This document shows, in pieces, positions 18,023 to 27,509 of a stretch of 64,000 bases of DNA. Under the pieces are notes generated by a model, which saw only the letters and a list, made by a program, of their open reading frames with translations, did no database searches and was not told the origin of the DNA. The stretch is from Pseudomonas fluorescens. Lineage in GTDB: Bacteria > Pseudomonadota > Gammaproteobacteria > Pseudomonadales > Pseudomonadaceae. Position 1 is the first letter of the stretch, and each line of letters starts with the position of its first letter. The stretch is taken from assembly GCF_000730425.1 (NCBI RefSeq), contig NZ_CP008896.1, positions 4,774,001-4,838,000 on the forward strand, read 5' to 3'. Both the position numbers and the translations under genes were made by a program.

Positions 18023-19934
18023 TTTAGTCGAAGTTTCCTACGCTCATACTGGGCAGAGTACCAGCATTAACAAATATGGTATGCGTGAGATGCAAGCGAG
18101 CGCATTCGAAGCCAGGAACGCTCAATACCTCTTACTGAAAGCTCCTCCGGCCTCAGGAAAATCAAGGGCTTTGATGTTCATCGCCCTCGACAAGCTAATC
18201 AACCAAGGGATATCAAAGGCAATTATTGCCGTGCCAGAGAGGTCCATCGGTGGGTCCTTTAGTAGTGTTGAACTGAGTAAGTTCGGCTTCTTTTCTGACT
18301 GGAAGGTAGAACCCAAAAACAATCTTTGTACCCCAGGCGGCAACCAGAGCAAGGTTCAAGCCTTTGTGAATTTTCTGAAAGGTGAAGACCAGGTTTTAGT
18401 CTGCACCCATGCAACCCTTCGCTACGCGTTTGAAGCTGTTGACGAATCAGAATTTGACAACGTACTTCTTGCGATAGACGAATTTCACCACGTATCTGCG
18501 GACGGCGAAAATCGTCTTGGGGAGCTTTTGCGCTCAGTTATGGCAAAATCTGAGGCACATATAGTCGCAATGACCGGTTCCTACTTCCGAGGCGACAGCG
18601 TTCCCGTCCTTCTCCCTGAGGACGAGGCACAGTTTACAAAAGTCACTTACAACTATTATAAACAGCTAAACGGCTACACTTACCTCAAATCGTTGGGCAT
18701 CGGTTATCATTTCTACCAAGGTAAATACACCAGCGCTATAGATGAGGTGTTGGATACAGACATAAAAACAATTCTTCACATCCCCAATGTACAGTCCGGC
18801 GAATCCACAAAAGATAAATACGATGAGGTGGATCGTATACTGGACATTATTGGTACGGTGACGCACCGCGACCCTGATACATGCGTCATTCATTTAAAGC
18901 GTCATGGTGATGGTAAAGATCTGAAAGTTGCAGACTTAGTGCATGATGAACCTAATGCTCGGGAACGGATTGTTGAGTATTTACGCAATATTGAGAAGCC
19001 GGAAGATATGGACCTTATCATAGCTCTGGGAATGGCTAAAGAAGGTTTTGACTGGAAGTTCTGCGAACATGCCTTAACAGTTGGCTATCGAGGCTCCCTT
19101 ACTGAAATTATACAAATCATTGGTCGCTGCACTCGTGACAGCGATAATAAGATCCATGCACAGTTTACAAATCTTATAGCTCAGCCAGACGCGACCGACG
19201 AGTTAGTCAAACTTTCAGTAAATAACATGCTAAAAGCCATCACGTGCTCTCTACTAATGGAGCAGGTTTTGGCGCCTAACTTTAAATTCAAAACAAAACT
19301 TAATGATGAAGATAAAAGCACTGAAAATGAGATCAAAGTCCGGGGATTGAAGGAGCCATCTTCTAAAAGGGTACGCGATATCATAGAATCTGACCTAAAC
19401 GACCTTAAAGCGGCGATCCTCTCAGACGACAAAATAGTGAAGGCGTTGCCAGGCAACGTAGATCCTGAAGTCATTAATAAGGTCATGATCCCAAAAATTA
19501 TTAAAATAAAATACCCTGAATTGAGTGACGAAGAAGTTGAAGAGGTTCGTCAGCAAGTAGTTGTTGACTCAGTGATAAAGAACGGTGAGATTAAAGAAGA
19601 AGGTAACAAACGCTTTGTTCGTATGGCTGATAAATTTATTAATATAGACGACCTTCACATTGATCTGATTGATCGAGTGAATCCGTTCCAGAAAGCATTT
19701 GAAATTCTTTCTAAGTCTCTTACTACCAAAATATTCAAAGTCATACAAGATACTATCGAAGCTACCCGCATCCAGATGAGTGATGATGAGGCCATTTTAC
19801 TATGGCCAAAAATAAAAGATTTTTACAAATCGCGACAGCGTGAACCGGAAATCAATTCACCTGATCCCCTTGAACGGCGCATGGCCGAAGCGCTTGTTTA
19901 TATCAAAGCGCAGCGTAGACAGCAGGGAGTATAA
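18015..19934 (+). CDS. SF2 DEAD/DEAH-type helicase
   Basis: A 639-residue protein with Walker A APPASGKSR (about 43-51), a DEFH-type Walker B (AIDEFHH, about 154) and motif VI QIIGRCTRDS (about 365). The helicase core fills the first 400 residues and the rest is helical, with no recognisable nuclease. It overlaps the methyltransferase gene and is followed at 3 bp by the GIY-YIG gene, so it is the middle of a three-gene operon. By analogy with type I and type III systems it could translocate DNA and deliver it to the nuclease; that is inference. Confidence 0.88.
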   Translation: MPNLVEVSYAHTGQSTSINKYGMREMQASAFEARNAQYLLLKAPPASGKSRALMFIALDKLINQGISKAIIAVPERSIGGSFSSVELSKFGFFSDWKVEPKNNLCTPGGNQSKVQAFVNFLKGEDQVLVCTHATLRYAFEAVDESEFDNVLLAIDEFHHVSADGENRLGELLRSVMAKSEAHIVAMTGSYFRGDSVPVLLPEDEAQFTKVTYNYYKQLNGYTYLKSLGIGYHFYQGKYTSAIDEVLDTDIKTILHIPNVQSGESTKDKYDEVDRILDIIGTVTHRDPDTCVIHLKRHGDGKDLKVADLVHDEPNARERIVEYLRNIEKPEDMDLIIALGMAKEGFDWKFCEHALTVGYRGSLTEIIQIIGRCTRDSDNKIHAQFTNLIAQPDATDELVKLSVNNMLKAITCSLLMEQVLAPNFKFKTKLNDEDKSTENEIKVRGLKEPSSKRVRDIIESDLNDLKAAILSDDKIVKALPGNVDPEVINKVMIPKIIKIKYPELSDEEVEEVRQQVVVDSVIKNGEIKEEGNKRFVRMADKFINIDDLHIDLIDRVNPFQKAFEILSKSLTTKIFKVIQDTIEATRIQMSDDEAILLWPKIKDFYKSRQREPEINSPDPLERRMAEALVYIKAQRRQQGV

Positions 19935-19937
19935 AAT

Positions 19938-21110
19938 ATGGAGAAGGAAACGCTGCTGAAAATGTTACAAGACGATGATCTTGGCTTGCTCAATATAAAG
20001 CCTACTCGTACTGCCATTTCCATTGATGAGCGCTTGCTTCAATCTTTTGTTCAAATCAACAATTTTTACACAGAGCACAGCCGTGAGCCACAGTCGAATC
20101 CTACTGACATTTTGGAGTTTCAGCTTTTCAATAGATTAAAAGGTATACGAGCCAATAAGCAAAAATGTGATTCTCTGCGCCACGCTGACGAATTTAAGTT
20201 ACTAGATCATATCGAGCCTGAAAAGAATATTTCTTCAGTCGCTGATATTTTTGATGATGATGCTTTCGGTCTGCTGGACAACGAAGCTGACGGCATTTTT
20301 AATCTAAAACACGTTCCTTCATCTCCTATAAACATGCCTGATAAAATCGCGCAGCGGAAGCGCTGCGAGGACTTCGATAAATTTGAACAGTTATTTAAAG
20401 CGTGTCATTCTGAACTTACGTCTGGCATCCGGGAGGCACGGCCGTTTACGGGTGAGCAGCAGATAAAACCTGGACATTTCTTCATTCTTCACGGTATTAC
20501 GGCTTATGTAGCTGAGGTAGGTGAGAAAGAAGTAAAAAACGGGAAAGTAAATGCCCGATTACGCTGTATATTTGAGAACGGTACAGAGTCAAATATGCTC
20601 CTTCGTTCCCTAGCTACTGAGTTGTATAAGGATGAAACTGGGCGGCGAATTCTTGATCACCAAGAAAAGGCTTTAGAGGCTTTGGAGCTTATTAAGTCGG
20701 AAGATGTGAAGTCAGGCCATCTTTACATTCTAAGTTCTCTCAGTCAGGACCCTGGAATTTCATCAATCGAGAATCTCTATAAGATTGGATACTCTACGGT
20801 GCCGGTGAAAGAACGCATAAAAAAAGCTGCAGATGAACCTACTTATTTGATGGCCAACGTCAAAATTATCTCCGTATTCGAATGTTATAATTTAAATCCT
20901 CAAAAACTTGAACTTCTACTTCATACTTTTTTTGGAAGCTCCTGTCTTAATGTCGACGTTTTTGACAAAAAAGGAAATAGATTTTCCCCTCGTGAGTGGT
21001 TTATAGCTCCGTTACGAATTATCGAAGCCGCTGCATATATGCTGATAAACGGAGAAATTCTTAACTATCGATATGACTCGGAATCTATGGAAATTGTTGA
21101 AATACGATGA
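19938..21110 (+). CDS. GIY-YIG (T5orf172/MUG113-like) nuclease
   Basis: A 390-residue protein. The C-terminal part (about 260-375) has HLYILSSLSQ, NLYKIGYSTVPVKERIKKA and a later FSPREWF, the pattern of GIY-YIG enzymes of the T5orf172 group: the two Tyr motifs, the Arg and a final Glu. The N-terminal 250 residues match no domain I know and contain two acidic DDDLGLL/DDDAFGLLD segments. It closes the methyltransferase-helicase operon. It is the most likely cutting component, because the methyltransferase has lost its N-terminus and the helicase shows no nuclease motif. Confidence 0.82.
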   Translation: MEKETLLKMLQDDDLGLLNIKPTRTAISIDERLLQSFVQINNFYTEHSREPQSNPTDILEFQLFNRLKGIRANKQKCDSLRHADEFKLLDHIEPEKNISSVADIFDDDAFGLLDNEADGIFNLKHVPSSPINMPDKIAQRKRCEDFDKFEQLFKACHSELTSGIREARPFTGEQQIKPGHFFILHGITAYVAEVGEKEVKNGKVNARLRCIFENGTESNMLLRSLATELYKDETGRRILDHQEKALEALELIKSEDVKSGHLYILSSLSQDPGISSIENLYKIGYSTVPVKERIKKAADEPTYLMANVKIISVFECYNLNPQKLELLLHTFFGSSCLNVDVFDKKGNRFSPREWFIAPLRIIEAAAYMLINGEILNYRYDSESMEIVEIR

Positions 21111-21139
21111 TATTTATTTAACTCACAACGACATTGCAT

Positions 21140-21260
21140 GCTAAGCATTCAGCCTGTCAGATTGTGGCTAAAGAGGTTGACGCCAAAGCGCCAGAAAATG
21201 CACATTTCTGCCCTACTCTGACGCTACGCGAGTGATCCGCCCGACGCCAATTGAGGTGTG
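21140..21260 (+). repeat. Subterminal transposon sequence related to 44281-44404
   Basis: From GCTAAGCATTC onward about 105 bp align with the reverse complement of 44281-44404, the inner side of the right end of the chromate transposon. Shared blocks include GCCTGTCAG, TTGACGCC, CAGAAAATGCA, CCCTA and CTGACGC. The dyads resemble a resolution site. The 38-bp terminal repeat expected to its left is not preserved beyond the last bases (ATGCTAAG). The rest of 21111-21547 holds only a GTAAAATTTTAC palindrome at 21320 and no convincing gene. Confidence 0.6.
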
Positions 21261-21547
21261 CGCCATTTGGACACCGCCTGCCCAACGTATGGTCTTGCAA
21301 ACTGCCAGCTGGGGTTGTCGTAAAATTTTACCGTGTTGTCTATGCACCCCTGCTTGGCCTTGAGTAGGACGTCGGAACCTGCGCTACCAAACGATGACGG
21401 CGGGCCACTTGGTAACTCGCGGATGAGCGGGCAAACAGTCCTGCAGGACGGTGCGCAGGTCGCCCGCGACTGGAGGCAGGAAAAAATTCAGAGTCCAGCC
21501 TTATTGTCAGATACTCTTTGCCGCTCGCCTGGAGCTAGAGCGGTCCT

Positions 21548-21775
21548 ATGAGTTATACGGTTTGCTACACCATTGATAATAAGAGGATCGTAACCCGCTT
21601 GCAGGTGGAGAACCTAACCCCCTATGCGGCTGTAGCCTATGCGTTATTGGAATCAGGTATGGTAGAAGGCGAGCCTCATACATGGCCTCCATCCTATGAG
21701 GGACTTGTCGAGGCCGCTCGCAAGATTGGTCTAACGGACGTCTGTTTTCATCGAACGCTTGGTAAGAAGCGGTAG
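21548..21775 (+). CDS. Small hypothetical protein
   Basis: The 75 residues start MSYTVCYTIDNKRIVTRLQV. They read as a compact alpha/beta protein with balanced composition. No family was recognised and no strong ribosome site is present, so it could also be a chance frame. It stands alone between the decayed transposon end and an inverted pair of hypothetical genes. Confidence 0.45.
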   Translation: MSYTVCYTIDNKRIVTRLQVENLTPYAAVAYALLESGMVEGEPHTWPPSYEGLVEAARKIGLTDVCFHRTLGKKR

Positions 21776-21960
21776 GTCTTGCCTGATGTCCCTCACAAGA
21801 CTGCGAATTAGCAAACCGGCTACCTACTGATGCCCTCCAAAATGCCCCCTCATTGCTGTTCCACAGCGGTTTGGTATACTGCGGGCTTGCGCTCCTTCGC
21901 AGAGCCAAAGAAACCCGTTAGCCTTGCCGGGCGCGGGTTTCACCCCTTTTACTTCCCCCG

Positions 21961-22449
21961 TCACTTGCTGCGTCTCCACATTGGCCCTAGTTCACAGCAC
22001 TTAAGCGCTTCATCAAGCGTTGGGAATGTGCCCCAGTTCGTGGGTCTATCGCATGCACCGCCGTCTAGACAGTGGACGCTGTACGATTTTCCTTCTGGAT
22101 ACCACTCAAAGAAATCGGCCTTGTCCTTTGTTAGCTTGGCGTTGAATTCGTCGTCACTAAGAACAAACTCGTTACCCTCGTAACGATGATGACCTTGAAC
22201 GCTCCGAGTGTGTGCCTCGCTTTGTTCCTAGGAATACGATTCGATGTAAAGCAAACCCTCCCAATCTTCTAACCCCAGCGGTTCGCGATGCTCATTGGCG
22301 GTGTTACCAAAATCGTCACGCAGTGTCGGATTGAATGGGTATTCATTTCCGACAGTCGATTGATTCTGTGGCCGGTGTTTGGCCAGGCAGACATCAACGT
22401 TTGTGCGCTGTCTATCGAAGCCGGGGATTGATCTTGTCTTTGCGGTCAT
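21961..22449 (-). pseudogene. Hypothetical gene with an in-frame amber codon
   Basis: The ATG at 22449 follows a strong AAGGAGG. After 73 codons (ending LLYIESYS) there is TAG at 22228-22230, and the same frame then continues for 88 codons without another stop (EQSEAHTRSV... to GPMWRRSK, TGA at 21961-21963). The second part has no ATG, GTG or TTG start near its beginning. Protein-like text such as DDEFNAKLTKDKADFFEWYP on the far side suggests a single gene of 162 residues broken by a nonsense change. A GC-rich hairpin follows at about 21911-21941. The function is unknown. Confidence 0.6.
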
Positions 22450-22580
22450 CGGCCTCCTTATTACTGGGGTTCGTTGTTGGTCAGTTGAATTGCTGGAAGG
22501 TCTGGCAGCAATTCGTCAAAGATTTCTTGATTAGGTGGGGGCAATCCATCGCCGTGCGGCATTTGGATGTCTCCCTTATC

Positions 22581-22745
22581 TGTACCGGCTTGCAATCGAA
22601 AACGGCCGTGCTCGCAATCAGCGCAATTTCCGGCTCAGATTAACTGCGACTGACGGAGCCGTCTGGCTCAGATTATTTGCGAGCGAGCTTGCATTCAGCC
22701 GCGCCGGCTTGCATTCCATCGTTCCCTACTCACATTAACTGCAAC
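22581..22745 (-). repeat. Left end repeats of the 8.3-kb unit
   Basis: This is an array of degenerate motifs (GGCTTGCAATCG, GCTCAGATTAACTGCGAC, GCTCAGATTATTTGCGAG, GCTTGCATTCAGCC, CTCACATTAACTGCAAC). Reverse-complemented, it aligns with 30740-30889 almost throughout. Confidence 0.65.
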
Positions 22746-22788
22746 TAGCCCCGTCTTTAGAGGTGGTAAAGATGCCGATGATGGCCAT
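22735..22788 (-). pseudogene. 5' stub of a DUF736-type gene
   Basis: From the ATG at 22788 the minus strand reads MAIIGIFTTSKDGASCS and then stops. Seventeen codons follow a strong AAAGGAGAACACC ribosome site. The start resembles DUF736 proteins (M-A-x-I-G-x-F-T-x-x-K-D-G), small proteins common on conjugative elements. The reading frame runs straight into the terminal repeats, so the gene was cut by the end of the 8.3-kb unit. Confidence 0.5.
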
Positions 22789-23189
22789 GGTGTTCTCCTT
22801 TCGGATTCATGGTCGCGCCCATCGCGTCCTTGTTGTGAGCCGATCGGCGGGTGAGGGCCGAACGCACTGCCAATGCAGCCGAAACGTAGAGAAGGACCTT
22901 GAGCTCCGAACAATTTGTTGCGCGAGAAAGCCGCTCGCCGGCGGGGAAAATGTTCGGTGGGAACGGTTGTGGGCCCAGGTCCGATCCCGCCAGGATTCAC
23001 GACGACTCAAGGACGCATGGCTGACCGGCCGGACAGGAGTATTGGCCGACTCTAAACACCAGTCGTAGGCGCTGGAATCTCGCGACATGCGTAGCCCTTG
23101 CTTGGCGAAAAATATTCCCGATCGCCGAGCGCTCGATCTGACATTCGTCGTTCGGTATAGTAAAGAGTGCAGACCAGGCAGATAGGGGC

Positions 23190-23520
23190 GCCGGTAGCTT
23201 AAGGCCAAACCAGAGACGAGCCGCGCGAATGCTCGCCGAGGACCCGGTTTTCAAGCGCATGAGCTTATTTGACCGCGACGGAAACTTGGTCTCCTCAAGC
23301 CACGCGGATGAACCGCAAAAACTCCCTGCGGGTTGGCTGTCGCAACTGCGCGAACACACGGGTAGAAGTGCCCCGGCCAGGCGCGGAGGCTTCGATGAGC
23401 GCGGATCGGACATCTTGTCCTAACGGTCGACCCCGCCAGCGGGGGCTTCGTCAGCACCGCGCTGCAATTGCCGGCAGGGCTCTGGGACAACCATCTGCGT
23501 CTGGTCTGAAAGCGTTCAAG
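23190..23520 (+). pseudogene. Remnant of a sensor-domain gene
   Basis: A short frame reads MLAEDPVFKRMSLFDRDGNL followed by VSSSHADEPQKLPAGWLSQLREH, which looks like the periplasmic ligand domain of a signalling protein. After a frame change it is followed by GGFVSTALQLPAGLWDNHLRLV, then a stop. Coding continuity is lost, so this is debris. The rest of 22789-23631 shows no intact gene. Confidence 0.4.
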
Positions 23521-23631
23521 TATCGCAGCGGTACGCCGACATAAGGGGGCGAACGAACGGTCATTTGGCTGACCGCTCGCTCAATCTTGCGTATGACTCA
23601 AGCGCCCCCCTTTCGATACGAGACCGCCCAG

Positions 23632-25257
23632 ATGCTCTTGAAAAAATCCCTGCGCGCTCAGCTGCTCACACTGATCGGCGGCAGCCTGTTGGTGATATTG
23701 CTGATCGCCTTCGCCAGTTTTTCCTTCTTGTCGGATGACATTTCCAAGTATCAACAACTACTCAAGGGTCCGATCGAAACGTCGCGCCTGATCGACGAAG
23801 CCAACGTGGAATTCAAAGTGCAGGTGCAGGAGTGGAAGAACGTCTTGCTGCGTGGCAAATCACCTGAAGCCTTGAGCAAGTACTGGCAAAGCTTCGAGAA
23901 CCAGGAACGAAAGGTCCAGGACATCCTGGGCAGACTCGTTGAGCGAAGCGAGCACAACCCTGCCCTGTCAAAGCAGCTCCGCGACCTGCACGAGGAGCAC
24001 CGGCGCCTCGGCGCCGCCTACCGCGCGGGCCGTGCGGCCTACATCGCCGGCGGAAACGATCCATTCGCCGGCGACGAGGCGGTTCAAGGCATCGACCGTG
24101 CCACCAGCGAACAGCTCAGTGGTTTGGTCATCCAGCAGCGCGATTCGGCGCTGCATCGTTCGGAAACCATCAGCGAAGCCGCAGATCGTAAAATAGTCGT
24201 CGGCTCGTTGGTAATGCTAGCCGCTGGCGTTTTCATCGCCTTGCTCAGCCTATGGTTGGTAAACCGCAATCTGATCGCCCCCATCCGTCACCTGATCGAC
24301 CACATCGCCAAGCTCAGCCAGGGCGACTTTGCACAGCGCGTCGATGCGTCCCGTGCTGACGAATTGGGACGTCTGGCAGTTGCCGCGAATATCCTGCGTG
24401 ACTTCCTTGCCGATACGTTCACCCTCCTGCAACGCAACACCTCGGACCTGGACAGCGCCAGTGGTGAATTGAGCGCCATCGCCGCACTGATGGGCCAAGG
24501 CACTCGCGAGCAGTTCTCGCGCACCGATCAGGTCGCTACCGCCATGCATGAAATGTCCGCTACGGCGCAGGAAGTCGCCCGTCACGCCGCCGAAGCCGCG
24601 CGTGCAGCGGATGCGGCCGATCATTCGGCGCAGCAGGGTGAGACCATGATGCGTTCGACTATCCAGACCATTACCCACATGCGCGGCGAGATCAGCAACA
24701 CCGCCGAGGTAATACGCCGTCTGGAGACCGATAGCGGTCGCATTGGCAAGGTGCTGGAAGTTATTCGCGGCATCGCCGACCAGACCAATCTGCTGGCGCT
24801 AAACGCAGCCATCGAAGCCGCCCGCGCGGGCGATGCCGGACGCGGGTTTGCCGTCGTTGCCGACGAGGTGCGCACGCTGGCCAGGCGCACCGCCGACTCC
24901 ACCGCTGAAATTCATCAGATTATCGACACGGTGCAGACCGGCGCGGTGGATGCGGTGCGTGCGATTGAAAATGGACAAACCCGCAGCAACGAAGGTGTCG
25001 AACAGGTTACGGAAGCGGGCAGCATGCTTCAGCGCATCACCCAAGAAGTCGAAGCGATCCGCGACATGAACCGTCAGATCGCTACCGCTGCCGAAGAGCA
25101 GACGTCCGTGGCGGAAGATATCTCGCGCAATCTGACCGAAATTACCGCCATCGCCACCACCAACCAGGACAATGTCGAGCGTACCGAGGCAGCCAGCCAG
25201 AACCTGCATACGCTGTCGGCCCAGCTCAGCGAAGTGACGCACCGCCTCGCGGGCTGA
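23632..25257 (+). CDS. Methyl-accepting chemotaxis protein
   Basis: A 541-residue chemoreceptor: first membrane helix in the opening 35 residues ([20 protein letters not shown]), a helical periplasmic domain to about residue 185, a second helix ([23 protein letters not shown]), a HAMP domain ([15 protein letters not shown]) and a cytoplasmic coiled coil. The CheA/CheW contact tip is [24 protein letters not shown]. The open frame starts at 23587; I take the ATG at 23632 ([12 protein letters not shown]) as the usual start. It is a plausible cargo gene of the mobile unit. The ligand is unknown. Confidence 0.9.
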   Translation: MLLKKSLRAQLLTLIGGSLLVILLIAFASFSFLSDDISKYQQLLKGPIETSRLIDEANVEFKVQVQEWKNVLLRGKSPEALSKYWQSFENQERKVQDILGRLVERSEHNPALSKQLRDLHEEHRRLGAAYRAGRAAYIAGGNDPFAGDEAVQGIDRATSEQLSGLVIQQRDSALHRSETISEAADRKIVVGSLVMLAAGVFIALLSLWLVNRNLIAPIRHLIDHIAKLSQGDFAQRVDASRADELGRLAVAANILRDFLADTFTLLQRNTSDLDSASGELSAIAALMGQGTREQFSRTDQVATAMHEMSATAQEVARHAAEAARAADAADHSAQQGETMMRSTIQTITHMRGEISNTAEVIRRLETDSGRIGKVLEVIRGIADQTNLLALNAAIEAARAGDAGRGFAVVADEVRTLARRTADSTAEIHQIIDTVQTGAVDAVRAIENGQTRSNEGVEQVTEAGSMLQRITQEVEAIRDMNRQIATAAEEQTSVAEDISRNLTEITAIATTNQDNVERTEAASQNLHTLSAQLSEVTHRLAG

Positions 25258-25312
25258 CACAGGCTCTGCTCCGGCCCTAGATGATCGGTGTCACCACGTT
25301 GCTAGGTCCGAC

Positions 25313-25597
25313 TCATCCGAGTTCGAGGGAGTTGGGGCAGGGCCGATCAACATGGCTTGTCTCGTGCTTGGTCGATTCGTTCCTGCATCGCCTGCATGAC
25401 TTCTCGTGGGTGTACGACTTGGCGTTGGGGTCGTCGGCCTCACGGAGAGCTTCTTCGACCTCGCGGGTCATCCGCTCATATTCTTCTGGCCACAGCGCTT
25501 GCTCCATGCGCAGCGACGCCTGCCCCAGTAGGTGCAGACCGAACAGACGCATGTCATTGGTGGCGATGACGTGCTCTCGAATCCGCACCTGGATCAC
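25313..25597 (-). CDS. Hypothetical protein next to TA genes
   Basis: The 94 residues start from GTG at 25597 (reading V/M-IQVRIREHVIATNDMR). The first 60 residues are helical and acidic (EQALWPEEYERMTREVEEAL). The last 30 are cysteine- and basic-rich and probably not original, perhaps read-through into unrelated DNA. It lies directly behind the small frame at 25668-25778. No family was recognised. Confidence 0.4.
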   Translation of the reverse strand: MIQVRIREHVIATNDMRLFGLHLLGQASLRMEQALWPEEYERMTREVEEALREADDPNAKSYTHEKSCRRCRNESTKHETSHVDRPCPNSLELG

Positions 25598-25667
25598 CTC
25601 ATCGCCAGTTGATGCAGCTTCAACAGGTCGGTGCGCAGTTGCGGAGGCCCGCCGTCTGCGTTGTCAC

Positions 25668-25778
25668 TCAATCGCCGCGCAGCTCGTCCACGGCATCGAC
25701 TGCCCGCAGCAGTGCGGTGGTATCGAAACTCTCGGGAGTCAGTTCGTTCCAATCGTCGTCGGTGATGCTGATTGTCAT
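25668..25778 (-). CDS. Very small hypothetical protein, possibly frameshifted
   Basis: From the ATG at 25778 the minus strand gives 36 residues, MTISITDDDWNELTPESFDT to VDELRGD. After the stop, the other frame continues plausibly (SDNADGGPPQLRTDLLKLHQLAMR) up to the start of the next gene. A one-base frameshift in a gene of about 60 codons is therefore likely. The function is unknown. Confidence 0.4.
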   Translation of the reverse strand: MTISITDDDWNELTPESFDTTALLRAVDAVDELRGD

Positions 25779-25813
25779 GTAGCTTCTTTCCTTGTCCTGG
25801 GCAGACCCCGGCG

Positions 25814-26095
25814 TTACAGGCCAAGCTCGCTATGCGATCCGAGACGCACGAGTTGCAGCACGGCGTCATCCGGCTTGCGGTAAATCAACACCAGGTCGGG
25901 CTTGATGTGACAGTCCCGGTGGTCTTTCCAGTCGCCGGTGAGGGCGTGGTCACGGTGCTTCTCGGCCAGAGGCTGGTTATTCGCCAGGGCTGTGACGACG
26001 GCAATGAAATCGCTCGCCAGCGTCTGACGATGCGGGCCTTTGGCTTCGCGTTTATAATCGCGTTTGAACCGGCTGGTCTGTTCAATCGTCCGCAT
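25814..26095 (-). CDS. yafQ: YafQ-family mRNA interferase toxin
   Basis: A 93-residue RelE-superfamily toxin with the YafQ pattern: TSRFKRDYKREAKG at the start, LAEKHRDHALTGDW in the middle, and the active-site strand CHIKPDLVLIYRK with the end VRLGSHSELGL. It would cleave mRNA in the ribosome. The antitoxin gene overlaps its start by 14 bp, the standard dinJ-yafQ layout. Confidence 0.87.
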   Translation of the reverse strand: MRTIEQTSRFKRDYKREAKGPHRQTLASDFIAVVTALANNQPLAEKHRDHALTGDWKDHRDCHIKPDLVLIYRKPDDAVLQLVRLGSHSELGL

Positions 26096-26345
26096 TCAGA
26101 TCCGCCATCAGATCCTCGACGGAAGCGAACGACTTCAAGCCGCCACGGCGCGCTTCCTTCATCGCCTCGATGGTGGTGGCGTTCGGAATCAGCGGCTCGA
26201 ACGGCAAGGCTTTCTCGCGGGCGACTCGGGTCAACATGATGCGGAAGGCGTCAGACACGGTGAGTCCCATCGCTGCCAGCACGACGGTCGCCTCTTCCTT
26301 GATGTGCTCGTCGATACGGGCACGGACTACAGCATTTGCGGACAT
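26082..26345 (-). CDS. dinJ: DinJ/RelB-family antitoxin
   Basis: The 87 residues start MSANAVVRARIDEHIKEEAT with a ribbon-helix-helix domain (about 1-50, LTVSDAFRIMLTRVAREKALP) that binds DNA, followed by a flexible acidic tail for toxin binding. It precedes and overlaps yafQ. A perfect palindrome 20 bp upstream should be its operator. Confidence 0.87.
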   Translation of the reverse strand: MSANAVVRARIDEHIKEEATVVLAAMGLTVSDAFRIMLTRVAREKALPFEPLIPNATTIEAMKEARRGGLKSFASVEDLMADLNADD

Positions 26346-26365
26346 GGTTTGATCCTCCAGATTGA

Positions 26366-26384
26366 TGAGCTACATTGTAGCTCA
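26366..26384. promoter_or_regulatory. Palindromic operator of dinJ-yafQ
   Basis: A perfect 19-bp palindrome with arms TGAGCTACA / TGTAGCTCA lies 20 bp upstream of dinJ. Ribbon-helix-helix antitoxins normally autoregulate through such sites. Confidence 0.7.
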
Positions 26385-26515
26385 ATCCTTCCAGGAGTGC
26401 ACCCAGCACACCTCGCCAGAGGCGTCTATCAAACGAAGGTTTATTGGACTGTCCGTACCATTGATGTTCACTTGTAGAAAGTGAGCCCATCGCGATGGAA
26501 TACAGGATCGGTTGG

Positions 26516-27409
26516 TCAGGCTTTCAATGCCAGGATTCGGCGCGCACCGTTCAATACGATGAGGCCAACGACCGTACCAATCACCAAGTCTGGGTAGGGA
26601 GAGCCCGTCCACGCAACCAGCGCGCCGGCGACGATAACGCCAATGTTCGCGAGCACATCGTTGGCCGAAAAAATCCAGCTCGCTTTCATGTGTGCACCGC
26701 CTTCGCGATGGCCATAGATCATCAAGAGACAGCTGGCGTTTGCGACGAGTGCAACTAAGCCAATCCCCATCATCAGCATCGACTCAGGTTCGCTGCCATA
26801 GTGGAAGCGTCTAGCCACCTCCACGAGTACGCCCAGTGCCAACAGGATCTGAAAGAAACCCGCCAGGTGCGCAGCGCGAACTTGCAGCTGTGCACTGCGG
26901 CCGACGGCAAAGAGAGCCAAGCCATAGACGGCAGCATCCGCAAACATGTCCAGCGAGTCGGCAATAAGGCCCGTCGACTGAGCGATCAACCCTGCGCCCA
27001 TCTCGATAACAAACATGGCAGCGTTGATGCCGAGCAAAATTTTCAGGGTGCTCGCCTCTTTCGACGCCGCTAATTCCTCATCAGCGCGATTGGTCGAGGC
27101 TGCTTCCTGACTAGCTGGTTGAGTCCCCAGTAGCGCTGCCCCTAGACCCAGGGACTCCAGCTTGGTAGTGATTGGGTCAACCGCCCCGTCATGGAAAGCG
27201 AGTACCTGCCTGCTGCTCAGATCAAAGGACAACGAACGAAGCTCAGGCAAGCTATTCAGCGCGAGCCGAATCATTCGCTCTTCCGAAGGGCAATCCATCT
27301 TGGGTACAGAAAAATGGCTGACCCAGGCTCCTTCGGTCGAGGGCGCGCTCGCTGCTTCAGCAGGCGCTGACACTGAACCGCAGCCACAGGATTTTTCACA
27401 CGAGCTCAT
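26516..27409 (-). CDS. Cation diffusion facilitator with N-terminal metal-binding domain
   Basis: The 297 residues begin with a cysteine-rich tail (SSCEKSCGCGS) and an HMA-like domain (about 30-90, FSVPKMDCPSEERMIRLALN). A CDF transporter with five to six helices follows; its metal site is in GLIADSLDMFADAAVYGL and later ASWIFSANDVLANIGVI. It should export Cd, Zn or Pb. It is divergent from cadR, with a MerR-type operator between them. Confidence 0.85.
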   Translation of the reverse strand: MSSCEKSCGCGSVSAPAEAASAPSTEGAWVSHFSVPKMDCPSEERMIRLALNSLPELRSLSFDLSSRQVLAFHDGAVDPITTKLESLGLGAALLGTQPASQEAASTNRADEELAASKEASTLKILLGINAAMFVIEMGAGLIAQSTGLIADSLDMFADAAVYGLALFAVGRSAQLQVRAAHLAGFFQILLALGVLVEVARRFHYGSEPESMLMMGIGLVALVANASCLLMIYGHREGGAHMKASWIFSANDVLANIGVIVAGALVAWTGSPYPDLVIGTVVGLIVLNGARRILALKA

Positions 27410-27450
27410 GATCCGCCTCTCCTATCAGGTTCAATTCTGGCAATTGAAAA

Positions 27451-27474
27451 CCATATAGCAGGTATAGGGTCAAG
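27451..27474 (-). promoter_or_regulatory. CadR/MerR-type promoter for the CDF gene
   Basis: On the minus strand, TTGACC is followed by a dyad ACCCTATA...TATATGGT across an unusually long spacer, as in promoters twisted by MerR-family activators. The site lies between the CDF gene and cadR, and a better copy is at 27963-27986. Confidence 0.65.
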
Positions 27475-27509
27475 CCTGGATATACTGGCTGTTTATCGAG
27501 GAGCAGCCT

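Noticed and set aside
22581..22745. Short regular repeats considered as a CRISPR array
   Set aside because: The units are degenerate, spacing is irregular, no cas genes are present and the array is mirrored at 30740-30889, so they are transposon ends.
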